In this document: positions 24,650 through 34,112 of the stretch, piece after piece
How the letters are laid out: the number at the start of each line of letters is the position of its first letter
How positions within the stretch are numbered: the first letter of the stretch is position 1
Assembly (NCBI GenBank): GCA_035328405.1
Contig: DAOLIT010000015.1
Location: 1-64,000, forward strand
Direction: 5' to 3'
Length of the DNA: 64,000 bases
Source: JAEUKA01 sp035328405
Lineage (GTDB): Bacteria > Myxococcota_A > Polyangia > Palsa-1104 > JAEUJZ01
Made by a program: the position numbers and the translations under genes
The notes under the pieces: generated by a model
Told to the model about the DNA's origin: nothing
Database searches by the model: none
What the model saw: the letters and a program-made list of their open reading frames with translations, nothing else

Positions 24650-26200
24650 GTGGGCAAGGAACAGGAAAAAAAGTGCTTCACCTGCATGAGCAGCTATCCG
24701 GCGGCGTATTCGTCGTGCCCGCGTTGCCAGTTGCCGCTCGTGTTTCCCGTCATCGGGAAAGTTTGGCACGTCGATCGCTTGATCGGACGCGGCGGCATGG
24801 GCGCGGTGTTTCTGGCCCACCACATCGAAGATCCCGCGAGGCTCTCTGCGGTCAAGGTCCTCAACATCACGGTTGGCGACCAGCGCCAAGACCGGCAGGA
24901 AAAACTCGCGCGTTTTGCCCGCGAAGCTGAGGCCCTTGGACGATTGAAACACCCCGCCATCGTCGAGCTTTACGACTTTGCGCGCGAAAAAGACGGCTCG
25001 CTCTACATGGCGATGGAGTATCTGCAAGGTGTGCCGCTGTCCCGCGTTCTGTCCGAACAAGGCCCGCTCGAACCCCAAGATGCGGTCGCGCTGACCGTCC
25101 GAATGCTATCCGCCGTAAGCGCCGCCCACCGAGTCGGAATCATCCACCGGGATATCAAGCCGGATAACATCGTCGTGTTGGTTGATCCTGAAACGGGGGA
25201 AGGAGGGGTGCGGTTTGATCGGATCAAGATGGTGGACTTTGGGGTGGCGCGGCTCAAAGACGAGGCGGTGACAGAGGCCGGACACGCGCTCGGCACGCCG
25301 GTCTACATGGCCCCGGAACAGGCGCAGGGCAGCGAAGTGGACGAGCGGGCGGATGTCTACAGCGTTGCGGCGGTGCTGTACGAACTGTTGTCGGGCAGGC
25401 CGCCGTTTTTGCCTCCAGAAGGACCCAACTCGAATCTGTTTCTGCTCGCGAAAATCATGACGGCGGACCCGACGCTGCTGCGGGAATCGCGACCCGAGGT
25501 TTCGCCGGCGCTAGAGTCAGTGATCGATCGGGCGCTGTGTCGAGACAGAACACTGCGGTATTCCACGGCGTCGGATTTTTCGCAGGCGTTGCTGGCCGCA
25601 TCGGCGCAACCGCAGGAACGTCTGTGGATTCGTCCGCAAACGGTACCGCCGCTTCTGTTGCCGCCGCTGGTTGCGCAGGCGGTGTCTCCGTCTCGCCCGT
25701 CGCCGATTTCGCGCACGCTGCCGCCTGCGGTGCGTTCGAGCGCGTCGATTCCGCCTGTGCTGCGGACCCCGCCGCTCGGTCTGTCTCGGTCATCGTTGAC
25801 GACTTCCGCGATTGGGCGTTCGGCGCTGAACAGCGCGGCGATCACACCGTCCAATTCGGCGCTGCACACGTTGCGATCGGACGGGGTGCCTTTGTCGTCG
25901 ATTTCGTCTTCCCCGAGCGGGTCCTATTCGGGCGGTGTCTCGGGCGCATTTCCAAGCTCGATCAGTTCGGGAGTGCGACCGCCCATCACGCCATTGCCCC
26001 GTTCAGCGCAAACACCAGCGCCGGTTGATTCTTCAAAATCGGCGCTTTCGTCTCCCAAAAGCCGATCGAATGCACACCGCGTCCTCATCGCGCTCTTGTA
26101 TCTTGTCGCCGTGGCGGTTTTGGTGGGCAGTTTGCTGTGGGACCGTTCGTCCTGCCAGCCGGGTGCCTCTCGAAACGGGGCCGCACACATCACCAAATAG
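24650..26200 (+). CDS. membrane-anchored Ser/Thr protein kinase with N-terminal zinc ribbon
   Basis: This is a Hanks-type kinase of 516 residues. A four-cysteine zinc ribbon (C9, C12, C23, C26) precedes the kinase domain (about 40-310), which is complete: glycine loop IGRGGMGAVF (45-54), K69, HRDIKPDN with D168, DFG with D196 and APEQ (221-224). A Ser/Pro-rich linker of about 160 residues leads to one membrane segment (about 487-507) and a short tail outside. The kinase thus faces the cytoplasm and lacks an obvious extracellular sensor. The GTG start at 24650 is needed to include the zinc ribbon. The gene at 26219 starts 18 bases later, so they probably form one unit. Confidence 0.9.
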   Translation: MGKEQEKKCFTCMSSYPAAYSSCPRCQLPLVFPVIGKVWHVDRLIGRGGMGAVFLAHHIEDPARLSAVKVLNITVGDQRQDRQEKLARFAREAEALGRLKHPAIVELYDFAREKDGSLYMAMEYLQGVPLSRVLSEQGPLEPQDAVALTVRMLSAVSAAHRVGIIHRDIKPDNIVVLVDPETGEGGVRFDRIKMVDFGVARLKDEAVTEAGHALGTPVYMAPEQAQGSEVDERADVYSVAAVLYELLSGRPPFLPPEGPNSNLFLLAKIMTADPTLLRESRPEVSPALESVIDRALCRDRTLRYSTASDFSQALLAASAQPQERLWIRPQTVPPLLLPPLVAQAVSPSRPSPISRTLPPAVRSSASIPPVLRTPPLGLSRSSLTTSAIGRSALNSAAITPSNSALHTLRSDGVPLSSISSSPSGSYSGGVSGAFPSSISSGVRPPITPLPRSAQTPAPVDSSKSALSSPKSRSNAHRVLIALLYLVAVAVLVGSLLWDRSSCQPGASRNGAAHITK

Positions 26201-26218
26201 CCAGCCAGAGCGTCCAAC

Positions 26219-27547
26219 ATGGAACCCCCGAATTCGCAACCACGCGGAGGTCGCCGAGCCTTTTCCATCGGTTTGCTGATCTGTTTTGCGGCAGGAGCGG
26301 TGTGGTGGGGGGCACGACTCCCAACCAGGCTGTTTTTTTCGCAGGCGCAAACGCAGACGTTCGACGAGATAGAACCTCACATCGCGGCTTTCCAAGATGA
26401 AGTGGCGCTGTGTGCGATGGAAGTTTTGGCGAAAAAGGGGGATGCCGAACCTGCGGGGGACGGTGGCGCGAAGAGCATCATCGTGCGACGGTATCGCGCG
26501 GGCCAAACGGAGCCATTCCGCACCGAACGACTGACCGGGCCGGACAGACGCCGTTCCGCAGACCCCACGCTTGCGTATGGGAAAGACGGGACGCTCTATT
26601 TGACGTGGCTTTTGTTTCGGGCGGAAGACCAGCATGGATCGGAACCGTTCGACATGGGCATCGCGGTGGCAAAGGCACCTCGTGCGCAGCCTTTTTCGGC
26701 ACCGTTTCTGGTCGCAAGCGCAAAGCTTGGGGAATACGACAAACCGTGGACTTCGATCGGGGCCGACGGATCGCTGCACATCGTGTTTCGGTCTTCGGAT
26801 CGCTTGGTCGCCGGTCTGTCGCTGGTGACGCTTTCGGAAGGCGGTGTTCGGCACGAACGTACAGTGCTTTCCGAAGCGGGTTTTACGGGCGCACTGCCGA
26901 CGGTGTGCAGCGATGCGTCTTCGGACACGAATTTTGTCGCGTATGTGCGTCCAGAACGAGGCATTGAAGGTTTCTTTTTCGATGCGTCGCGGGTCGATCC
27001 GGTCCTGCTTTTGTCCGAAAAAGGCGACCGCGTGGCGATGGAAGGGCCTTCGTGCGTCGTTTGGGGCCATCGCGCTGATGTGTTGTTTGGCGATAGCCCG
27101 CTGCCTTGGGACACGCGCATGTCTCCGCTGCTTGAGAAACTTGTGGTGGTCGAGGCCGAGCGCGGAAAAGGCGTGCTGCGACGCCGCATGTTCCAGGAAA
27201 AAGGAACGCAGTTCTTGCATCCCATGCTCGCGCAGCTCGGGTTGCCTGCGCCAAACGGACAACACGGAGGGCCGGGAAACAGCGGTGGTTTGCGGATTGC
27301 GTCGCTTTCGGTTCCGCAAGACAAAACACGGTCCGGCGCGCTCGTGCTCCTGGGTTTTCCGTGGGATTTGTCTGCGCAAGAACCGCCCACAAAAGCCACG
27401 TTGGTTGAAAAACTCCCGCTGTCCGCAGAACGGGATTCACTGCTTTGGCCCGGTGACTATCTGGGACTTTGCCAAGCCGGTGATCGCATGGCTGTTGGCT
27501 ACATTGAGGCTGAAAAACAGCGAACCGCGCGCCTGCTGCGAAAGTAG
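26219..27547 (+). CDS. membrane-anchored beta-propeller-like protein (sialidase-fold style)
   Basis: The 442-residue product has one N-terminal membrane segment (about 15-35) and then an exported body. The repeated pattern of an Asp/Gly-rich turn after a beta pair (ADPTLAYGKDGTLYLTW; WTSIGADGSLHIVFRS) resembles BNR/sialidase-type propellers. No sialidase catalytic residues can be assigned, so I call only the fold. It starts 18 bases after the kinase gene and is likely co-transcribed. It could be a partner or substrate of that kinase, but its body lies on the other side of the membrane. The 3' end is convergent with the PEGA gene. Confidence 0.65.
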   Translation: MEPPNSQPRGGRRAFSIGLLICFAAGAVWWGARLPTRLFFSQAQTQTFDEIEPHIAAFQDEVALCAMEVLAKKGDAEPAGDGGAKSIIVRRYRAGQTEPFRTERLTGPDRRRSADPTLAYGKDGTLYLTWLLFRAEDQHGSEPFDMGIAVAKAPRAQPFSAPFLVASAKLGEYDKPWTSIGADGSLHIVFRSSDRLVAGLSLVTLSEGGVRHERTVLSEAGFTGALPTVCSDASSDTNFVAYVRPERGIEGFFFDASRVDPVLLLSEKGDRVAMEGPSCVVWGHRADVLFGDSPLPWDTRMSPLLEKLVVVEAERGKGVLRRRMFQEKGTQFLHPMLAQLGLPAPNGQHGGPGNSGGLRIASLSVPQDKTRSGALVLLGFPWDLSAQEPPTKATLVEKLPLSAERDSLLWPGDYLGLCQAGDRMAVGYIEAEKQRTARLLRK

Positions 27548-27603
27548 ACGCGAAGGTAGAACCGGAAACGGTTTTGGGGGAGATGAGTGCGAAGGGGGGA
27601 AAA

Positions 27604-29859
27604 TCAGAACTTGGCGGTCAAACCGAGGCGGCCATAAATCGGCGTGTCGTGGATCGGGAAGATGCGGTTGAACTTGTCCGTGAACATGTGTCGTTCTTTC
27701 TGACCCGGAGCGCCTTCCAAAATGCCGTACAAGTTGACCTGAGAAGTCAGGGCCAGCTCGATCGCCGCTTGCAGCATGCCTCGGACTTCGGTGAATCGCT
27801 CCAGGACACCCGTGCCGTCCACTTGGAAATCTGGCAGGTTCTTGTCGTATTTGCGCGTGCCGTTATACGACTCGACGGCGTAAATCGCGCTGGGGAAGCC
27901 GGTGTTCGCATCGTAAGAGCGGCCCACGCAGCGATCGCCCGTGTGCTCCGCGCCCGCTATCGGATCGCCCATGCGCTTGAATTCGTTGGGATCATTTTTG
28001 TACAGGGTGGACAAGCTGTCGGCAGCCGGGCAGTTCCGATCCGAATACACCTGCAAGTAGACCTTGCCCGTCAGCTTCACTTTGTTTCCGGCCAGAATTG
28101 TGACTGGCACGCCCAGCTCCCAACTGAAGCTGTTTCGACCTCGGGGTCCCCCGCCGCCGCCCACCAACATGTGCAAACCGAGGGCAAACGGCCCTTTGCG
28201 CATCGCCTGGAAGCGAATCGTGCCTGCGGCTTCGTGGTCCGTGTAGAAGTTCGACCGAAACTCTGCGCCGATGTCGAGACCGATCTCGCCGAGCACATTG
28301 TTTTTGGCCTTCCACACACCGACGGTCAGCCGACCATTTCCGATCCACGGATAGCCGCTGCCGATGTCTGCCGTGAAGCTGCCAAATTTGTTCGTGACCG
28401 CCGAGAACGAAGACAACCCGCGCCGAACTTCTTTGGGATCTTCTTCTTTTTCTTTCACTTTGGTCAGCATGACGCTTACCTGCGCCGTGTCCCCCGAAAG
28501 CACGTTCGTTTGCTCGATTTTGGATTCATAACCCGGCATTTGGAACTCGACCGTATGCGGCCCCTGCGAGACGTTTTCGCGCGTCATCGGCGTCTGTCCA
28601 ACCAGCACCCGGTCGAGCATGACGAACGCACCTTTGGGTTCCGACGCGATGTACAGCTTTCCGACGTTCCGCAAGTTCAGCGTGACCACTTCCGTCGAAC
28701 CCGGCGCGAGCACAACTTCTTTGCTGTCTTGGCCAAAACCGTCCTTTTTGACCACCACAATGACCTTGCCCGACGAAACTTCGATGCCTTGGTCCGCCAG
28801 CGCCGCCGTCTCGTCATACCGACGACCGTTCACATAGTATTGAGCGCCGTCGATCGGGTTTGCCATCACGATGCGGACAGTGCCCACCTTGCGCGTCATC
28901 GCGTCGCCTTCCATCTCGACCCGTTCCACCCGAGGTTTGCCCGCTTCGATCTCGACGACTTTCGTGACCGGTTTGTGTCCTTTTGCCTTCACCGTGATCG
29001 AGTGTTGCCCCGGTGCCAAACTGATCGGCTGTCCCGGCCCCCCTTTGGAAATTCCGTCCACCTGTATTTCGGCATCGCTCACACCCGTCACCACCATCAA
29101 CGTGCCCGCAGCCGGAGGAGGCGGGGCCGTTGTCGCAATCACTTTGGTCTGTTGACCGCCCACCACACGCACATTCTGACGCCATGGGGGCGACCCCGGC
29201 TCTGCGCGCCGAACTTCCACGACGTGCTCGCCTTCGGTCAAATTCTCGACGACCACCGGAGCTTGGCCTTTCGGCTGCCCGTCCACCACCACGTCCGCCG
29301 CCGCGTCCGCCGAAATGATCAAGCCCCCCGTTTTCACATCCGAGGCCATGATGACCCACACGGGCCGAGTCTCTGCCGACTTCACTTCCACCGTCTCGGT
29401 GTAGACCTTCATGCCCGGTTTCCGTACTTCGACCAAGTGCCGACCCGCAGGCAGATCCACAAGTTGCGGCACCGAGCCCGCCGGTTGTCCGTCCACGAAA
29501 ATCTCGGCACCCCGCGCCGCATCGTTCGTCGCCGGATACTTGATATCGAGCCGAGCCGGTGCTTTTTCAAACGGGAACACAAACTTTTGCGCACCCGCGA
29601 TCGTCACCGTTTGCTCAATCGGCCTATGCCCTTCAAGTTCCAGCCGCAACTTGTGCTGGCCTTTTGGAATCCGAACTTTTGTCGTGGGACCTGTCTTTTC
29701 GGACTGCATCGAACCATCGACAAAGATCGTTGCACCGGGCGGACTTGTGTCGATGGTGATGCGCGGTGCGACCTGAGCCTGGGCCGCGCGGGGTTGGAGG
29801 AGGGCCAAAAGGGCCAACAACAACGAATAAAAACTGTTCCTGATAGGGCTAGCGAGCAT
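27604..29859 (-). CDS. exported protein with six PEGA repeats
   Basis: The 751-residue product has a signal peptide (about 1-27, ending ARAAQAQ-like) and then six successive PEGA-type beta modules to about residue 490. They are recognisable by turns such as PPGATIFVDG, RGAEIFVDGQPAG, ADVVVDGQPKG, DAEIQVDGISKG, GAQYYVNGR and KGAFVMLDR. A charged KVKEKEEDPKE linker then leads to a C-terminal region of about 250 residues with alternating beta strands ending in LGLTAKF, suggesting an outer-membrane-like or lipid-binding domain. The ATG at 29859 fits the signal peptide; the longer frame to 29979 adds an unlikely leader. PEGA domains are common in myxobacteria, sometimes on Ser/Thr kinases, and one such kinase is nearby. 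The role is unknown. Confidence 0.75.
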   Translation of the reverse strand: MLASPIRNSFYSLLLALLALLQPRAAQAQVAPRITIDTSPPGATIFVDGSMQSEKTGPTTKVRIPKGQHKLRLELEGHRPIEQTVTIAGAQKFVFPFEKAPARLDIKYPATNDAARGAEIFVDGQPAGSVPQLVDLPAGRHLVEVRKPGMKVYTETVEVKSAETRPVWVIMASDVKTGGLIISADAAADVVVDGQPKGQAPVVVENLTEGEHVVEVRRAEPGSPPWRQNVRVVGGQQTKVIATTAPPPPAAGTLMVVTGVSDAEIQVDGISKGGPGQPISLAPGQHSITVKAKGHKPVTKVVEIEAGKPRVERVEMEGDAMTRKVGTVRIVMANPIDGAQYYVNGRRYDETAALADQGIEVSSGKVIVVVKKDGFGQDSKEVVLAPGSTEVVTLNLRNVGKLYIASEPKGAFVMLDRVLVGQTPMTRENVSQGPHTVEFQMPGYESKIEQTNVLSGDTAQVSVMLTKVKEKEEDPKEVRRGLSSFSAVTNKFGSFTADIGSGYPWIGNGRLTVGVWKAKNNVLGEIGLDIGAEFRSNFYTDHEAAGTIRFQAMRKGPFALGLHMLVGGGGGPRGRNSFSWELGVPVTILAGNKVKLTGKVYLQVYSDRNCPAADSLSTLYKNDPNEFKRMGDPIAGAEHTGDRCVGRSYDANTGFPSAIYAVESYNGTRKYDKNLPDFQVDGTGVLERFTEVRGMLQAAIELALTSQVNLYGILEGAPGQKERHMFTDKFNRIFPIHDTPIYGRLGLTAKF

Positions 29860-30074
29860 CGGTACAGGTTCTCCTGCTCCAAAGTCGGGTTTTTGCCGCG
29901 CTGCCGTGAGGGTTTGATTCCATGAGTGTTGCTTGTCGTATCGAGAAGCGATTGCGCAGCCGTTGTGACATTTCAACAAAATTTCCGCCCACGTTCAACA
30001 GGAACGGTGCGAAGTAGCCGGAACTTTGCTCGCAATTTCAAAAGAGACCCAATCGGAACGGCAGAGGAGTTCAG

Positions 30075-31868
30075 TCACACCGAGGGCGGCGTTTTCCTGT
30101 CTCGCCACACACGCCCTGCAAGCGTGAGCAACACCACCACACACGAGACCATCAGAATCGCCGTACATCCCGTGTTCATCACCGCTTTCCACCGATTCGG
30201 ATCGCGGCTGAAGTTGTGAACGATCGACTCCCATCCCGCCGTAAGGGTCGTCGTGCCCACCCACAACATCGGCAGCGCCGGAATCAAGCCGTACCGTCTA
30301 CGTGTCGGATGATTCCTCACAATGAACGCCGTGCCCACCGCCAGCGCCGTCGTCGCAAGCAGTTGGTTCGCAATCCCGAGCATCGGCCACAGCGTCGAAA
30401 TCGTCCCCGTATACAAAAACCCACCCCAAAACACCACCACCAGAATCGACGACAGCCACACTCCGGGCACAAAGTCGTGCCGCGCAAAACGCGCGTCCAG
30501 CCGCCCCAACATGTCCTGCATCAAGAAGCGCGCGACCCGCGTCCCTGCATCCACCGTGGTCAGGATGAACACCGCCTCAAACATCACGATGAAGTGATAG
30601 AAGTAGCCGAGCAGTGCCCGCGCCCTCGGCAGTTCCGCAAAAATCTGCGCAAAGCCCGCCGCCAAGCTGACTGACCCGCCCGTTCGTCCTCGCAATTTTT
30701 CCCCCACCAATTCCGACATCAAATCGATTTCCACCGGCGTCATTCCGAGTTTCGCAAACACGTTTTCCGGCACATTGATCGCAAAATAATCCGCCGGGTG
30801 CAGACACGCGGCAGCCACGAGCGACGTGATCGCCACAAGACCCTCCAGCAGCATTGCTCCGTATCCGATGGGACGACAGTCTGTTTCCTTGTCGATCAAC
30901 TTGGGAGTCGTTCCCGACGCAATCAGCGAATGAAATCCACTGATCGCTCCGCACGCCACCGTGATGAACACAAACGGAAACACCTTTCCTTTCAGAATCG
31001 GCCCCCCACCTTCCACAAACGATGTGATCGCCGGCAGTTTGAGTTCGGGATTGATGAACATGATCGCCACGACCAGCACCGACAGCGTTCCCAGCTTCAT
31101 GTACGACGACAGATAATCTCGCGGCAAAAGCAGAAGCCACACCGGCAACACCGATGCCAAAAGTCCATAAGCCGCGATGCACAACACCAGCGCCGGAAAC
31201 GACAGCGACAGATACGGTGCCAGCCACGAGTGCGCCACCGTGTCTCCATACACGACTGCGAACACAAGCAGAGCCACTCCCAAAACCGATGCGATGTGCA
31301 GCCTTGTCCCGTGGCTTTCCCCTCGCAGAATCGCCCCCATGAGCAGCGCAATCGGAATCGTCAGCGCAATTGTGAACGTCGCCCACGGACTTCCCTCGAG
31401 GATTTTGACGACCGCAAAACTCATCGCAGAGATCGCTATCGTCACCGTGAAAAAAATCGCCAGTGTTGCCACCGCTCCCGCCCGCTTTCCAAGCTCTGCA
31501 TGAGCCAAAGACGAAAGAGACTTGCCCCCCGATCGCACGCTCGCCGCCAGCGTCACAAAATCGTGGACCGCTCCCGCCAGCGTCACCCCGATCAAAATCC
31601 ACAACCATCCCGGCAAAAAACCAAACTGTGCCGCCAGCACCGGCCCAATCAGAGGCCCCGCTCCCGTAATCGCCGCGAAGTGATGCCCAAACAGCACCCA
31701 CTTCCGCGTCGGTACGTAGTCCTTCCCATCCCGTCTTTCATGCGCCGGAGTCTGCCTGTTTGCGTCCAGGGCAAACACCTTCGACGCAATGAACGCCGAG
31801 TAAAACCGATACGCAATCGCCATCGCACACAACGACGCCAAAAAAATCGGCAAAGCATGGATGCGCAA
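30075..31868 (-). CDS. cstA: CstA-family peptide/pyruvate transporter
   Basis: The 597-residue integral membrane protein has about sixteen hydrophobic segments and the CstA signatures: YVPTRKWVLFGHHFAAITGA near 52-71, GPLIGPVLAAQFG, VHDFVTL and GFHSLIASGTTPK near 313. In Escherichia coli, CstA takes up peptides and pyruvate under carbon starvation and its paralogue BtsT is a pyruvate/H+ symporter; the substrate here could be either. It lies 57 bases downstream of a sensor kinase gene on the same strand, and upstream of that is a response regulator. CstA-family genes are often controlled by two-component systems, which makes a regulatory link plausible. The ATG at 31868 opens with MRIHALPIF, as expected for the first helix. 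Confidence 0.92.
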   Translation of the reverse strand: MRIHALPIFLASLCAMAIAYRFYSAFIASKVFALDANRQTPAHERRDGKDYVPTRKWVLFGHHFAAITGAGPLIGPVLAAQFGFLPGWLWILIGVTLAGAVHDFVTLAASVRSGGKSLSSLAHAELGKRAGAVATLAIFFTVTIAISAMSFAVVKILEGSPWATFTIALTIPIALLMGAILRGESHGTRLHIASVLGVALLVFAVVYGDTVAHSWLAPYLSLSFPALVLCIAAYGLLASVLPVWLLLLPRDYLSSYMKLGTLSVLVVAIMFINPELKLPAITSFVEGGGPILKGKVFPFVFITVACGAISGFHSLIASGTTPKLIDKETDCRPIGYGAMLLEGLVAITSLVAAACLHPADYFAINVPENVFAKLGMTPVEIDLMSELVGEKLRGRTGGSVSLAAGFAQIFAELPRARALLGYFYHFIVMFEAVFILTTVDAGTRVARFLMQDMLGRLDARFARHDFVPGVWLSSILVVVFWGGFLYTGTISTLWPMLGIANQLLATTALAVGTAFIVRNHPTRRRYGLIPALPMLWVGTTTLTAGWESIVHNFSRDPNRWKAVMNTGCTAILMVSCVVVLLTLAGRVWRDRKTPPSV

Positions 31869-31925
31869 CGTGTTCCCACTCCTTTTTCAAGGACTTTCGC
31901 AAAGCCAAGCCCCGCGCACCAGTCC

Positions 31926-34112
31926 TTACCGTTTGGTTTCTTCGGTTCTTTTGGGATCTGCAAAAACCGGCATTCCGCCGTCCGAATTGCGCAGTCTCCG
32001 AAATTCGTCGCTGATTGAACCCATCGGCTGCGGATTTTCGTCTGCCGCTTTGTGGTTTTCTTCCGGGAGCCACAGGATCAGCACACTCCCCTTTCCCGGA
32101 AGACTCTCTGCCGTGATCGCGCCTCGATACTGACGCACGATTCCGTAGCACATCGACAGACCCAAACCGATCGCTCGATTCGAGGATTTCGTCGAGAAAA
32201 ACGGTTCAAACAGTCGTCGCATGGTCTCTGTGGACATCCCGATTCCCGTGTCCTCTATGCGAACTTCCACGTACCGTCCGGGAGACAAGTTGTTGCGCGC
32301 CCCTTCCGGTCCCACCAAGACATTCCGCGTCGTCACTTTCACCTGGCCGATTTCAGGAATCGCGTCCTTTGCATTCACCAAAAGCTGCACCAGAACTTGT
32401 TCAAGCTGTCCCACATCCACCACCACCGTCCACAGGGGCTCTTCCAGATCCAGCCTGAGTTCAATGTCATCGCGCAATAGCCGCCGCAGGATTTGCTGAT
32501 TGTCCCGCAAAATTTCATTTACATTGCACGAGCGCGGTGTTCCCCCTTGCCTTCGCGAGAAGGCCAGCAGTTGTCGCACCAGCGTCGCTGCACGTTGCGC
32601 CGCCTCTTTGATCTCCAGCAAGTCTGCTTGCCCAACATGGTCTTTCGGGAGTGTTTCCCCCAGCAGCTCTGCATTCCCCGAAATCACCACCAACATGTTG
32701 TTGAAATCGTGCGCGATTCCGCCTGCCATTCGGCCCAGCGCATCGGTTTTCTGCGCTCTCAAAAGTTGCGCTTCCAACGACCGCCGCTGTTTCACATCAC
32801 GAAACACAGCGACGTACTGAGCGACCTCTCCATCTTCATCTCGTTGCGACGAAACAGAGTATTCCAAAACCAGTTCATGGCCCTGCGGACTCACAAACGT
32901 ACCACTCTGTACCGCCATGGAATCGCTGATGTGTCGCGTCAGCTCACGCACAAGATCGACCCCCGTCAGCAATTCCAACGGGTGTCCCAACATCGTTTTT
33001 TGTTCGGAACGAAACAACCGTTCCGCAGCGCGATTCATGTACGTCACTTGCAATGTTGCCGTCGCTGCCACCACTGCATCTGCCACGCTTTCCAGGATTT
33101 CTGCCTGAAACCGGAGTTTCCGTTCTGCTTCTTTCAGCGGCGTGATGTCTGTTCCAGACACCACCAACCGCCTCACATTCCTCGCCTGATCTTTTTGAGG
33201 AACTGCCGCAAGCAGGAGCCGCTGGTGCTTGTCCCCAGACCGGATGCGATCTTCGTTGCGCTGTGCTTCTCCGGTGTCCAGCGCGCGCCGCACCATGGAC
33301 TCTGTTATCTTCAAGTATCCGTCGGCAACAAGCTCTCGATAGGTCTTCCCGAGAGACTTCCCTTCCGGCATTCCGAACAACTGGGAAACACGCGGATTCA
33401 CCGCAGAAATGCGCAGCTCCCCCTGCTCGTCTACATCGAATACAGAGACACCAATGTCCAAGTCTGAAAAGACCTTCATCAAGAAAATTTCTCGTTCCCG
33501 CACGATCCCAAGCAGGTGATCAATCACGATTCCTCCCAACGCAATCACAGCCATTTGACAGAGCGCGCGGATCGCCAACGCGGCAGTGGTGGTTGTTGGG
33601 ACAGACGTTCCCGTTCGTCGCTGAACCAACGTCCAATATCCCGCCGCGACCATCAAAGAAATCGTTGCAAAGTAGATTCCCTTTCGTCCGCACCGAAAGC
33701 CCAAAAAGAGCATCGGAACGACAGACAAAAGAACCCAACAGGACGAAAGGGGGCCTCCATGAAGACTCAACACAACGGACAGAAGGACTCCCCAAGAAAT
33801 GATCGCGACCGCCCATTTCGTCGAGAATCGGTGTGCGAACAAGGCGATCGCCGCACTTCCGCTCAACAACAGAACTTGGGTAACAAAAATGCTTCGAGAT
33901 GAATCAGAAAACGTGTGAAACAAACTGATCGGAAGAACCCCCAGCCCCAACAACAGAAGTGCAAGCAGACTGTTTTGAAACAACCTGAATACCGAAATGT
34001 TGGCCATCGGCAGGCCATCCAGACTGGGAGACCGCTGCGACCGCTGAGACCGCTGCGACCCTACCGACGGTGATGGTCCGGTTCCCCTGTCCTCAGAAAC
34101 AGGGGTCTTCAC
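31926..34112 (-). CDS. membrane-bound PAS sensor histidine kinase
   Basis: The 728-residue product has about six membrane segments (42-205), two PAS domains (about 215-330 and 335-445), a HisKA domain with phosphorylated H468 in GGIAHDFNN (466-472) and a HATPase domain (about 565-690) with LLVNAKDAI, EDTGIGM and GLGLSMCYGIVRQY. The GTG start at 34112 overlaps the stop of the upstream response regulator (GTGA), so the pair is coupled. A Ser-Gln-Arg repeat at 19-28 comes from a 9-bp tandem repeat in the DNA. An internal ATG at 34007 would give a shorter N-terminus and is the main alternative start. No cytoplasmic receiver is fused, so EAL-regulator phosphorylation is a natural but unproven role. 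Confidence 0.9.
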   Translation of the reverse strand: MKTPVSEDRGTGPSPSVGSQRSQRSQRSPSLDGLPMANISVFRLFQNSLLALLLLGLGVLPISLFHTFSDSSRSIFVTQVLLLSGSAAIALFAHRFSTKWAVAIISWGVLLSVVLSLHGGPLSSCWVLLSVVPMLFLGFRCGRKGIYFATISLMVAAGYWTLVQRRTGTSVPTTTTAALAIRALCQMAVIALGGIVIDHLLGIVREREIFLMKVFSDLDIGVSVFDVDEQGELRISAVNPRVSQLFGMPEGKSLGKTYRELVADGYLKITESMVRRALDTGEAQRNEDRIRSGDKHQRLLLAAVPQKDQARNVRRLVVSGTDITPLKEAERKLRFQAEILESVADAVVAATATLQVTYMNRAAERLFRSEQKTMLGHPLELLTGVDLVRELTRHISDSMAVQSGTFVSPQGHELVLEYSVSSQRDEDGEVAQYVAVFRDVKQRRSLEAQLLRAQKTDALGRMAGGIAHDFNNMLVVISGNAELLGETLPKDHVGQADLLEIKEAAQRAATLVRQLLAFSRRQGGTPRSCNVNEILRDNQQILRRLLRDDIELRLDLEEPLWTVVVDVGQLEQVLVQLLVNAKDAIPEIGQVKVTTRNVLVGPEGARNNLSPGRYVEVRIEDTGIGMSTETMRRLFEPFFSTKSSNRAIGLGLSMCYGIVRQYRGAITAESLPGKGSVLILWLPEENHKAADENPQPMGSISDEFRRLRNSDGGMPVFADPKRTEETKR
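34030..34056. repeat. 9-bp tandem repeat inside the sensor kinase gene
   Basis: Three copies of GACCGCTGM occur in frame at codons 19-28 and encode a Ser-Gln-Arg repeat just upstream of the first membrane segment. Copy number changes would not shift the frame. Confidence 0.85.

Noticed and set aside
24650..26200. The Ser/Thr kinase as the dedicated kinase of the FHA/tail operon
   Set aside because: It lies about 28 kb away on the other strand with unrelated neighbours; the link can only be guessed.
27560..27573. A small hairpin (AACCG-GAAA-CGGTT) after the propeller gene, as a terminator
   Set aside because: The stem has only five pairs and is followed by Gs rather than a T run, so it is too weak to call an intrinsic terminator.
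27574..29925. 783-codon plus-strand frame opposite the PEGA gene
   Set aside because: His/Arg/Phe-rich composition typical of an antisense shadow; the minus frame has a signal peptide and clear PEGA modules.
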